Positions 1 through 7,388 of a stretch of DNA of 64,000 nucleotides are shown one piece after another. The stretch is from assembly GCA_900544075.1 (NCBI GenBank), contig UQTJ01000006.1, positions 1 through 64,000 of the forward strand, written 5' to 3'. A program made the translations under genes and the position numbers. The notes beneath the pieces were generated by a model. It ran no database searches. It saw only the letters and a list, made by a program, of their open reading frames with translations, and was not told the DNA's origin. Positions within the stretch are counted from its first letter, which is position 1; each line of letters begins with the position of its first letter. The DNA comes from an uncultured Bacteroides sp. Its GTDB lineage: Bacteria; Bacteroidota; Bacteroidia; Bacteroidales; Bacteroidaceae.

Positions 1-2
1 GA

Positions 3-692
3 GCGTTTACAGGTGCGGATGCCAAACAGAAAGGTTATTGGGAGGAAGCCGACGGCGGTACGCTGTTCCTTGACGAGATAGGCAACCTGCCAGCCGAAGT
101 ACAACAGATGATGCTCCGGGCATTGGAAACCAAACGGTATAGACCCATAGGCGGCAACAAGGAAAAGGCAGCAGACGTGCGCATCATAGCCGCCACCAAC
201 GAGGATATGCAGTCTGCAATCGCCGAAAAGCGTTTCCGTCAGGATTTGTTCCACAGGATAAAGGAATACACGTTGAACATACCGCCGTTGCGTGAGTGCT
301 GTGAGGACATCATGCCGCTTGCGGAGTTCTTCCGTGAACTTGCCAACAAGGAGTTCGGCAAACAGGTGAAAGGCTTTGACGCGGAGGCAAGGAAGAGGAT
401 GCTCGCCCATCCGTGGAGCGGCAATGTGAGAGAACTGAAAGGAACTGTACGTTCGGCGGTGCTGTTCACCGACGGGGATGTGATAACGGCTGACAAACTG
501 AATTTTGAAGAACCTCTGCTGTCGGGAGAAGCATCCTTGTCCTTGAAGAACGTGGAAATGGAAAAGAGGCAGATAATCCGTGCTCTGAAACAGGCGGACG
601 GCAACCGCTCGCTGGCTGCTAAACTGCTCGGCATCGGGCGCACCACACTATACGGCAAGATGAAACAATACGGCATCAAGTACAAGGAATAA
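3..692 (+). CDS. Sigma-54-dependent response regulator, C-terminal part (5' end outside window)
   Basis: Only the 3' part of the gene is in the window; the frame is open from base 3. The first visible residues are the sigma-54-contacting loop (AFTGA), followed by a Walker B region (GGTLFLDEIGNLP), the arginine-finger region (FRQDLFHRI) and a C-terminal Fis-type helix-turn-helix (NRSLAAKLLGIGRTTLYGKM). These are the marks of an NtrC-family AAA+ activator that remodels sigma-54 RNA polymerase. In Bacteroides such regulators often sit on conjugative transposons, RteB of CTnDOT being the known example. The neighbouring recombinase fits a mobile element, but the receiver domain cannot be seen, so an RteB assignment is inference. 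Confidence 0.85.
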   Translation, partial: AFTGADAKQKGYWEEADGGTLFLDEIGNLPAEVQQMMLRALETKRYRPIGGNKEKAADVRIIAATNEDMQSAIAEKRFRQDLFHRIKEYTLNIPPLRECCEDIMPLAEFFRELANKEFGKQVKGFDAEARKRMLAHPWSGNVRELKGTVRSAVLFTDGDVITADKLNFEEPLLSGEASLSLKNVEMEKRQIIRALKQADGNRSLAAKLLGIGRTTLYGKMKQYGIKYKE

Positions 693-724
693 GGCACGAT
701 TGCCGCAGGTCAGAAACAGGTTGC

Positions 725-891
725 CCGACTTCGGAGAGGCAACTCGGCGGCAAGGCTTGCGAGAGTAACTCGCAAGGTTTTGAGTAACTCAAAACATACC
801 TTGCTGCTGCCACTTTTCGGCAGTAACCGAAAAGCCTTCGGGTAACTCGAAGGACACCTTGCTAATTTCTCGCTGATTTCTCGTGAAATCA
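725..891. repeat. Tandem array of six short hairpins, four with a TAA/AGTAA loop core
   Basis: Six inverted repeats follow the regulator gene back to back: 725-747 (imperfect), 756-776 (CTTGCGAG/CTCGCAAG), 777-795 (GTTTTGAG/CTCAAAAC), 813-834 (CTTTTCGG/CCGAAAAG), 835-853 (CCTTCG/CGAAGG) and 874-891 (TGATTTC/GAAATCA). Stems differ in sequence, but the second to fifth share TAA or AGTAA at the loop, and CCTTGCT recurs between them. No convincing coding frame crosses the region. It could be a structured RNA, a recombinase or relaxase binding region, or a REP-like array. Function unknown. Confidence 0.7.
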
Positions 892-1021
892 ATAATCCGT
901 CAGCAAACGGATTTGAACAAGTGTTGTTATTTCGGCTCTCAATGCACGTTTCCCGATACCGATGCTGCCAGAAGAAAGGGAATAGAGGGATGAGAAAGCA
1001 AGAGAGTAGTTATATCCGTAT

Positions 1022-1212
1022 GAATGCCTGCAAGCCTACCTGCGTGTGGGTTCTCGTGAATGCAAATGCGTGCGGACATACACACGCTGGCCTGCAAGCC
1101 TGCCCGCACTCTGACCTGCCCGCCTTCCTACTTGCCTGCCGACCGGTCTGCCTGCGTGCCTGCCTGCCGGCACACAGACAGGCGCGCAGGCAGGCTATTC
1201 GTAAACAAGCAG
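1022..1212. repeat. GC-rich low-complexity tract of CCTGC/GCCTGC words
   Basis: This stretch is built of imperfect CCTGC and GCCTGC words and is far richer in G+C than its flanks. Near its right end GCCTGCCTGC (about 1156-1166) is answered by GCAGGCAGGC (about 1185-1196), giving a hairpin. All frames here translate to cysteine, alanine and arginine rich low-complexity peptides, which argues against a real protein. It lies in a gene-free stretch (693-1454) that otherwise holds the hairpin array upstream and one promoter-like site downstream. Confidence 0.6.
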
Positions 1213-1343
1213 GCTCAAATACAATGTGGAAACGGTATTGAATTAAAAGCAGGACAGTGCTACTGATTTTCATCAGCAAGATGCGCAGCAAATGTACAAT
1301 AATGATAAGATGTTTGATTTTCTCTATTTTTCAGAGGAATAAC

Positions 1344-1375
1344 TTTGGCAATGAAGGAGAAAAACACTACTTTTG
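1344..1375 (+). promoter_or_regulatory. Bacteroides-type promoter (TTTG, 20 bp, TACTTTTG) without an obvious gene
   Basis: TTTG at 1344-1347 and TACTTTTG at 1368-1375 match the Bacteroides -33 (TTTG) and -7 (TAnnTTTG) boxes with 20 bp between. Downstream on this strand there are only very short frames, and then transcription would run antisense into the integrase. The gene it once drove has probably been deleted. Confidence 0.5.
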
Positions 1376-1454
1376 CAAATGAGAAAAGCGTTCTTTTGAT
1401 TGATGCAGAACATTGCAGAATAGAGAAGCCCGCTGGTTTCCAAATCGTTACCTG

Positions 1455-2462
1455 TTAAGCTGACAATCTTTGTAAGTTCTTTGTTTTCAATGGGTAAGAA
1501 GAATTGATATGTCTTAAGCTATGGAAGGTGATGTGCTTTTTAATTTTAGCAGCCTTCAACCATTCGTGCATTACTTTTTGAGTCATATAGTAAAACAATC
1601 CTTTGAATACCTTTCCAGTTCCTTTTCTACCCATCAGATGCAATGCGTCATCATTAATAGGAACAATATTCTGTTTCGTTGTCTTTACAGCCAGAAAATC
1701 AAGATACTTACTTCCATCAGCATATTCTTTCACCATCTCCCAAGTCAATGCATTCACATCACTGAAACGTAGGCCAGTAAAGCAAGAAAACAAACATGCC
1801 CGTTTCAATACATCTATTTTACAATCTGTGTTGTAGAGCTTGTAAATCTCCTGTAAAGTCAGACTTTCTTTTAATGTATCTTCGTATTCTATGCGGTCGA
1901 GGTAGTCATTTATATTCTCATTGATCAATCTGGACCTGTATGCAATCCGGAGGAATCCTCTGAATGTTGACCAATATCCGGCAATCGAATTATTGGAAAG
2001 TCGTTCGCCAGTTCGCATGCTTTGAGCATGTTCTAAGAGATATTCTGCAAATCCTTGACATAATTCCACATCAACTTCTCCAAAGGAACATTTCCCGTTC
2101 ACGTAGTTCTTGAAATGTTTGCATACATATATCCACTTCTGATTATGCTTCTTGGCTTCTTTCTCATAATAATCTATGAAACTTTCATTCAGACGTTGCT
2201 TGTCATAAAGATTATACCGTTCATTGATGATTTCCTCAAATCTTCGGCATCGAATGATTTCTGCTTTTTCTTCCATAGTTTTATTGAAAGCAAGTTCATG
2301 TGAATTCTTGGGGCTCTCGTAAATGTATATACCCAAATATTCATGACGTATGGTTTTCATCGTTTTTTTGTCTCGATAAGGTGGATAGTAATCGAGATAA
2401 TATGACATTTTGCCATGCTTACAATGGCGGAGTCTTAATGTTACTTTCTTACAATTCTGCAT
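1455..2462 (-). CDS. Tyrosine recombinase (phage/transposon integrase), C-terminally truncated
   Basis: The protein has the layout of Bacteroides integrative-element integrases: an N-terminal arm-binding region, a SAM-like core-binding domain (about residues 90-190) and the start of the catalytic domain. The first catalytic arginine is visible in FTGLRFSD and the His-x-x-Arg box in HSLRH. The protein then ends within about 17 unrelated residues, so the third box (usually LGH) and the nucleophilic tyrosine are missing. In the next frame after HSLRH the sequence reads TYQFFLPIENKELTKIVSLTGN, which faintly resembles an integrase tail, so either a frameshift or a deletion junction may be the cause. 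Strand exchange should be lost. It follows the multi-HTH gene on the same strand by about 105 bp. Confidence 0.85.
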   Translation of the reverse strand: MQNCKKVTLRLRHCKHGKMSYYLDYYPPYRDKKTMKTIRHEYLGIYIYESPKNSHELAFNKTMEEKAEIIRCRRFEEIINERYNLYDKQRLNESFIDYYEKEAKKHNQKWIYVCKHFKNYVNGKCSFGEVDVELCQGFAEYLLEHAQSMRTGERLSNNSIAGYWSTFRGFLRIAYRSRLINENINDYLDRIEYEDTLKESLTLQEIYKLYNTDCKIDVLKRACLFSCFTGLRFSDVNALTWEMVKEYADGSKYLDFLAVKTTKQNIVPINDDALHLMGRKGTGKVFKGLFYYMTQKVMHEWLKAAKIKKHITFHSLRHINSSYPLKTKNLQRLSA

Positions 2463-2568
2463 ATCTGTGGGAATTTATAATTTGTTTCTATTTAATGGCA
2501 AATATCAAAGATGATTCTCTGCTTACTACTGATAATAAAGAGTAATTACAGAGTAAGTTAGAATAAGT

Positions 2569-4227
2569 TTACTGTTTACGCTCATGGATAGCCCGGATGA
2601 CATCTTCCTTCAAGAACAGAGTAAACCTTCCATCACGTTTCTTCTGTATATTTTTGTATCGGGCCAGACTGTAAACTTCTTCTCGGCTTAATCCGAACTT
2701 CTCTTTGATTTGTTCAACTGTATAATAGTCCTTCTGATCTTTGAGTCCTGGATTTCTCGCATATTCAACATCTGCTTTTGAATAGAATGTAGTTTCATGA
2801 ACCTTTTTACTTGGTATCTTGTGACGGGAAACCAAAGTTCTTCTGGCTGCAGTAGACAAGCCATAAAGCTCTTCAATCTGTTCTCCTGTAATCCATTCGA
2901 TAGAATCTCCTTCAACAGATTCTGAAACAGGGACGCGATGTCCAAATAACTCTTCCACAGCTTTTAACTCGTAAAAGTTTATGTGCTTGATAGTTATTCT
3001 CGGAACTTTGGCTTGCCTTGTTCTACCATGTACATGATGAACTGTTATCTTGAACCGTTCGGCAATCTTCTGTGCAGTTATATAGTCTTCAGGAACATCG
3101 AACTTTTCCGGATCACGGTTGAACAACTGTTCTACGGCATTTGCATTAAAGTAGTTTCGATGTTTGATGAATAGCTTTTCCAGTTTCCCTTCACGGGTTT
3201 TCGCCTGGGCAGCTTTCTCTGTAATACCATATTGTTCAGCAATCTGTTTGATTGAGATATAGCCGTCAGGAACCTTATCGGTCTTCTTCTGTTTTTTTCT
3301 TTTCTCAACTTCTTTATCAAGAAAGCTTGTACTCATTCTTTTTTCTACAATCCTGTCAAAGCTATTTCGTTCAACGATTGTCAATCGGCCTTGCTTATGG
3401 TTTGGGATATTATAGTTGTGGACATAATAATTGATTTGGTCCTTACTTAATTTGTATTTTTCGTGTATATCCTTATAGGTGTAATAAAGCGGATCAACAT
3501 TCTCTCTTTCACCTTTGAAGGTATCAATATGCGCACGTGAGTAGTAAACCTTACGTCCTTGTGTGATACGAGGAATATCATTTCTTTGAACGAAAGAAAG
3601 CACAGCAGCATGGCTCATACTGAACTTTTCCATGATTTGATCTATTGTGTAATAGTCATTCATATCCACTTCAGCAATCAGTTCTGCAAAGTGTATATCC
3701 ACAAGAGCTTTGTCATAGAAGGTGTTTCGCCCTTGATACACTTTTTTAATGCCATACTTCTCACAACGATTCCATACAGCACGACGGGTAGTATGGAATT
3801 TATTTACAATCTGGCTGACTGTGTAATATTCCCGTTTCTCATGAATCTTGCCTGTTCGTGTCTGATATTCTTTTGTCCGATCGAACAAACCGTCAATATC
3901 TTTCCGTCTGATAAGAGTCTTTCCTTTCATCTGAACGGCTTTTATAAGCCCACTGGCAAGTTCTCTGTAGACCGAAGATTTTCCGATTCCCAGATAAGCG
4001 GCAGCCTCTCTCGGAGTAAGGAATCTCTTTTGTTCGAGAACAGATTTCTGGGAGGAAACTTCAGCAGGCACATCCTGAGGATTTGACTCAAGATAGTCTG
4101 AAATTTCCTTCTCTCGCATCTTTCTTTTGTAATCTTTGCCATTACACTGACGTGAGCAATACTGAGTAGCCAATGTATGTGCAATAAAGAGCTTTCCGCA
4201 GTACTTACATCGTTTCTGTATCTCCAT
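2569..4227 (-). CDS. Multi-helix-turn-helix DNA-binding protein with N-terminal zinc-binding motif
   Basis: The start at 4227 is chosen because it begins directly before a four-cysteine motif (C7, C10, C24, C28); a longer frame to 4284 would run into the upstream repeats. About eight units of 50-55 residues follow, each beginning like an excisionase/MerR-type HTH (for example RFLTPREAAAYLGIGKSSVY, EYYTVSQIVNKF, DYYTIDQIMEKF, DYITAQKIAERF, DYYTVEQIKEKF) and ending with a short beta-type segment containing a conserved aromatic. Such proteins occur beside integrases on Bacteroides mobile elements. The role is unproven; recombination directionality factor or repressor are plausible. The integrase gene lies downstream in the same orientation, and an unusual set of direct repeats lies just upstream. 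Confidence 0.75.
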   Translation of the reverse strand: MEIQKRCKYCGKLFIAHTLATQYCSRQCNGKDYKRKMREKEISDYLESNPQDVPAEVSSQKSVLEQKRFLTPREAAAYLGIGKSSVYRELASGLIKAVQMKGKTLIRRKDIDGLFDRTKEYQTRTGKIHEKREYYTVSQIVNKFHTTRRAVWNRCEKYGIKKVYQGRNTFYDKALVDIHFAELIAEVDMNDYYTIDQIMEKFSMSHAAVLSFVQRNDIPRITQGRKVYYSRAHIDTFKGERENVDPLYYTYKDIHEKYKLSKDQINYYVHNYNIPNHKQGRLTIVERNSFDRIVEKRMSTSFLDKEVEKRKKQKKTDKVPDGYISIKQIAEQYGITEKAAQAKTREGKLEKLFIKHRNYFNANAVEQLFNRDPEKFDVPEDYITAQKIAERFKITVHHVHGRTRQAKVPRITIKHINFYELKAVEELFGHRVPVSESVEGDSIEWITGEQIEELYGLSTAARRTLVSRHKIPSKKVHETTFYSKADVEYARNPGLKDQKDYYTVEQIKEKFGLSREEVYSLARYKNIQKKRDGRFTLFLKEDVIRAIHERKQ

Positions 4228-4275
4228 TGTCGTTTCTGATATTCGTGATAATTTCGCCAACGAAGTCACCCAAAA

Positions 4276-4381
4276 GTGTCCCAAGGTGTCCCACCACGTC
4301 CCAGGGTGTCCCAGCTTGTGCTCTCAATGTCATTTGGGCATTTTCCCAGGGTGTCCCAAGGAAGTGACTTCAATGTCATTT
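4276..4381. repeat. Iteron-like direct repeats: 10-bp GTGTCCCA units and a 46-bp repeat with CAATGTCATTT
   Basis: GTGTCCCA or its variant begins at 4276, 4286, 4296 and 4306, an exact 10-bp period (one helical turn), and again at 4351. CAATGTCATTT occurs at 4325-4335 and 4371-4381, so the segment starting CCCAGGGTGTCCCA (4300 and 4345) is a direct repeat of about 46 bp. The array lies just upstream of the multi-HTH start codon at 4227. It looks like a set of protein-binding sites, most simply for that protein. The rest of the gene-free stretch 4228-4553 is AT-rich and holds only the mnmE terminator. Confidence 0.75.
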
Positions 4382-4480
4382 AGTCGTAATCGCACCGCTT
4401 TTAAATTCCATCGCGGTTCAAATACGGTACAAAAATAGTCGCAATAATTTGAAACAACAAAAAGCTACTCGGAAGTGTTA

Positions 4481-4511
4481 AAAAATAAAAGTCCCTCAAA
4501 ATGAGGGACTT
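4481..4511 (-). terminator. Rho-independent terminator of the mnmE operon
   Basis: AAGTCCCTC and GAGGGACTT form a 9-bp stem at about 4489-4511 with a short AAAAT loop. On the minus strand it is followed by a T-rich run (4481-4488), as expected for a terminator about 40 bp after the mnmE stop. Confidence 0.8.
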
Positions 4512-4553
4512 ATTATAAGTTATTTGAAGATGTTTTGAGTTGTTTAGAGTACT

Positions 4554-6005
4554 TTATTTACCGACGCAAAAATTCTTAAATATATTCCCCAGCACCTCAT
4601 CATTCGTAATCTCCCCACCTACGATTTCCGCTAAGTGGAAGAGGCATTCCCTTAAATCCTGGCTTACTAAGTCACCGGATAGGCCCATTGACATACCGTC
4701 CTGTACGCGATGGATAGCTTCAAGGGCGTGGGAGAGAGCTTCGTAGTGACGGACGTTGCTTACTACGACATCGTTTTGAGTCACTTCCGGTAGGGCGGCG
4801 GCTTTGACAAGGAGATTCTGCAATTCTGCTATTCCTTTGCGCTGTTTTGCAGCAATGGAAATTATTTCGTAATTCATGCCGGAACCTTCTGATGTCGATA
4901 CAGGGTTTATGATAGTTACACCGTGCAGGTCCTTCAGACATTCAGACATGGTTATAGTATCACTTACCATATCGCATTTGTTCATCACAAGGATGAGTTT
5001 CTTTTCTTCACAGCGTGGAATTACCTTGTCCTTCAGTGCGTCAATCTGTACCTTGGCTTCTGTACTGTCTATCACCCACAGCACTATTGAGGCCTGGTCC
5101 AGCTTCTGGAAACTGCGTTCTATGCCTAAACTTTCTATTGTATCTGTCGTTTCGCGGATGCCGGCTGTATCTATAAATCTGAAAAGAATGCCGTTGATAT
5201 TCATTGTGTCCTCTATCACGTCGCGGGTGGTGCCGTGTATGTCGCTTACTATGGCGCGTTCCTCGTTCAGGAGGGCATTGAGTAGGGTAGACTTACCTGC
5301 ATTCGTTTCGCCTATTATGGCTACCGGGATACCGTTCTTTATTGCGTTTCCTACACTGAATGAATTTACAAGTCCTTTTATTACCGTTTCCACCTGTGAT
5401 GCTATCTCTGAGAGTTCCGAGCGGTCGGCAAATTCCAATTCCTCGTGGTCGCTGAAATCGAGTTCCAGCTCCATAAGGGATGTGAGGTGCAACAGCTTTT
5501 CTCTCAGAGCTGACAACTCACGGCTGAATCCTCCGCGCATCTGGTTCATGGCCATACGGTGTGTGGATGCCGATGTAGATGCTATAAGGTCTGCCACAGC
5601 TTCTGCCTGGCTGAGATCCATTTTTCCGTTCAGGAATGCTCTCTGCGTGAATTCTCCCGGCCCTGCTGCACGGCAACCGTTCTTTATCAGGAGTTGCATC
5701 ACCTGTTGCAGAACGTACGATGATCCGTGACATGATATCTCAGTAGAATCCTCACCGGTGTAGGAGTGTGGTCCACGGAACAGGCTCACCAATACTTCGT
5801 CCACTATTTCGCCTCCCTCATTGGTGATATGTCCGAAAGTCAGTGTGTATGGCTTGCGCTCGGATAGGGGAGCACCGCTTACGGGAGTGAATATCTTGTC
5901 AGTAATGGTTATTGCTTCCTTGCCGGAAACTCTTATTGTTCCTATCGCGCCTCCTTGTGCCGTGGCTATGGCACATATTGTATCGTCTGTATATAAAATA
6001 TTCAT
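4554..6005 (-). CDS. mnmE: tRNA uridine-5-carboxymethylaminomethyl modification GTPase MnmE (TrmE/ThdF)
   Basis: MnmE works with MnmG to place the carboxymethylaminomethyl group on wobble U34 of certain tRNAs, using a folate cofactor and GTP-driven domain movement. Visible are the N-terminal folate-binding domain (YTDDTICAIATAQGGAIG at the start), the Walker A motif GETNAGKS (about residues 232-239), the G3 motif DTAGIRET, the G4 motif NKCD, and the C-terminal FCVGK whose cysteine is needed for modification. The length of 483 residues is close to the family norm. It is the last gene of a tight operon after msrC (10-bp gap). Its 3' end is intact although mobile-element genes lie just beyond. 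Confidence 0.97.
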   Translation of the reverse strand: MNILYTDDTICAIATAQGGAIGTIRVSGKEAITITDKIFTPVSGAPLSERKPYTLTFGHITNEGGEIVDEVLVSLFRGPHSYTGEDSTEISCHGSSYVLQQVMQLLIKNGCRAAGPGEFTQRAFLNGKMDLSQAEAVADLIASTSASTHRMAMNQMRGGFSRELSALREKLLHLTSLMELELDFSDHEELEFADRSELSEIASQVETVIKGLVNSFSVGNAIKNGIPVAIIGETNAGKSTLLNALLNEERAIVSDIHGTTRDVIEDTMNINGILFRFIDTAGIRETTDTIESLGIERSFQKLDQASIVLWVIDSTEAKVQIDALKDKVIPRCEEKKLILVMNKCDMVSDTITMSECLKDLHGVTIINPVSTSEGSGMNYEIISIAAKQRKGIAELQNLLVKAAALPEVTQNDVVVSNVRHYEALSHALEAIHRVQDGMSMGLSGDLVSQDLRECLFHLAEIVGGEITNDEVLGNIFKNFCVGK

Positions 6006-6015
6006 CAGTCCTTAA

Positions 6016-6501
6016 TCAGTATAGATTTTTTACTATCATTTCTACTATTTTCTCCAGATATATGCGGTCTGTTTCATCGAAGGTATTAAGCTTGTCGCTG
6101 TCTATGTCAAGTACTCCTACGACTTCTCCGCCGCTTATCATCGGTACTACTATTTCCGAACGTGACAGCGAGCTGCATGCTATGTGTCCCGGAAAGGCAT
6201 CGACATCTGCCACTACCTGTGTACGGGCTTCTGCCCAGGCTGTACCGCATACTCCTCTGCCTTTTTTGATTCGATAACACGCCACACTGCCCTGAAACGG
6301 TCCTAAATGCAACTCACCGTCCTCGACCAGATAGAATCCTGTCCAGAAGAATCCAAAAGCCTCGTTCAGTGCAGCAGTAGTATTGGCCAATACGCTGATG
6401 ATATTTTTCTCGCCCTCTATCAGCAGTCCGTACTGTTCAATAAAATGTAAATATTTTTCAGCCTTGTCGCTGATGTTTTCCTGTCTGAAATTTGCTTCCA
6501 T
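6016..6501 (-). CDS. msrC: Free methionine-(R)-sulfoxide reductase, GAF-domain type
   Basis: A single GAF domain of 161 residues that matches the fRMsr family, which reduces free methionine-R-sulfoxide in the cytoplasm using thioredoxin. The family hallmarks are visible: WTGFYL, LGPFQGSVACYRI, GRGVCGTAW, GHIACSSLSRSEIVVP and GVLDIDS. The three cysteines (in VACY, GVCG and HIAC) correspond to the catalytic and resolving residues. It lies between a nucleoside phosphorylase (2-bp gap) and mnmE (10-bp gap) in one operon. A trxB gene about 18 kb away could supply reducing power, though the two are not linked. Confidence 0.93.
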   Translation of the reverse strand: MEANFRQENISDKAEKYLHFIEQYGLLIEGEKNIISVLANTTAALNEAFGFFWTGFYLVEDGELHLGPFQGSVACYRIKKGRGVCGTAWAEARTQVVADVDAFPGHIACSSLSRSEIVVPMISGGEVVGVLDIDSDKLNTFDETDRIYLEKIVEMIVKNLY

Positions 6502-6503
6502 CT

Positions 6504-7388
6504 TTAAATTCTTTCCAATACTAATTTTATCAAATCGTCTATCTGGTTTTTATATCCGGTGTTTGCTTCCTTGGCTACGCGGTTTGCTATCACCATGCAC
6601 ACTGTAGTGGCCTTATGTCCTTGCAGCCTTGCAAGACCGGCCAGTGCAGAGCTTTCCATCTCGAAGTTCGTTATTCTGCGTCCCTGATATTCGAAGCTCT
6701 CTATTTTCTCATTCTGATGCGGGTCGGCCAAAGGTACTCTAAGCTTTCTCCCCTGAGGGCCGAAAAATCCTCCGCATGCCACAGTTATTCCTCTCACCAT
6801 ATCTTTTGCGGCTATGCGCTCCACCATCTCGCTGTTAGCATGAATGGCGTATGGAGCCGGAGCGCACATATTTCCTGTCCATCCGAGGTGATTAAGCAAC
6901 GCACGTTCCAATGGCAGGTCGCACACAGCGTTTCGTCCTTCGTAGAAGTTCAGCAGTCCGTCGAATCCTACAGAGATTTCCGAACAGATAAATGTTCCGA
7001 CCGGTGTATATGGTTGCAGTCCGCCGCATGTTCCTATTCTTACAATCTCAAGCGATTTCAGATTCTCCTTTTCATATCTTGTGCTGAAATCTATATTGGC
7101 CAAGGCATCCAGTTCGTTCATCACGATGTCGATATTGTCGCATCCTATTCCTGTAGATGTTACCGTTATGCGTTTTCCTTTATACGAACCGGTGATGGTC
7201 TTAAACTCACGGCTTTCCACTTCGCATTCTTTCGTGTCGAAATGCGATGCCACTAAGGCCACTCTTCCCGGGTCGCCCACCAATATCACCTTGTCGGCCA
7301 GCTGTTCCGGTTTCAGATGCAGATGAAACACAGAACCGTCCTCGTTTATTATCAGTTCCGAAGGGGCAAAATATTCTTTCATAGGCAT
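6504..7388 (-). CDS. Nucleoside phosphorylase (uridine phosphorylase-like)
   Basis: A 294-residue member of the purine/uridine phosphorylase fold, which splits nucleosides with phosphate to give a free base and ribose-1-phosphate. Phosphate-binding GDPGR lies near residues 38-42, the core RIGTCGG is in the middle, and the ribose-binding NFEMESSALAGL is in the last third. These are closest to the Udp-type subgroup, but the base specificity cannot be read from the sequence. The start codon directly abuts the stop of the upstream TPR protein, so the two are likely cotranscribed and coupled. Confidence 0.88.
   Translation of the reverse strand: MPMKEYFAPSELIINEDGSVFHLHLKPEQLADKVILVGDPGRVALVASHFDTKECEVESREFKTITGSYKGKRITVTSTGIGCDNIDIVMNELDALANIDFSTRYEKENLKSLEIVRIGTCGGLQPYTPVGTFICSEISVGFDGLLNFYEGRNAVCDLPLERALLNHLGWTGNMCAPAPYAIHANSEMVERIAAKDMVRGITVACGGFFGPQGRKLRVPLADPHQNEKIESFEYQGRRITNFEMESSALAGLARLQGHKATTVCMVIANRVAKEANTGYKNQIDDLIKLVLERI

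Noticed and set aside
921..1291. Cysteine-rich open frames on both strands
   Set aside because: They arise from the CCTGC-word tract and have no support other than lack of stops.
4276..4381. CRISPR array
   Set aside because: The repeats are 8-11 bp at 10-bp period without unique spacers, and no cas gene is near.
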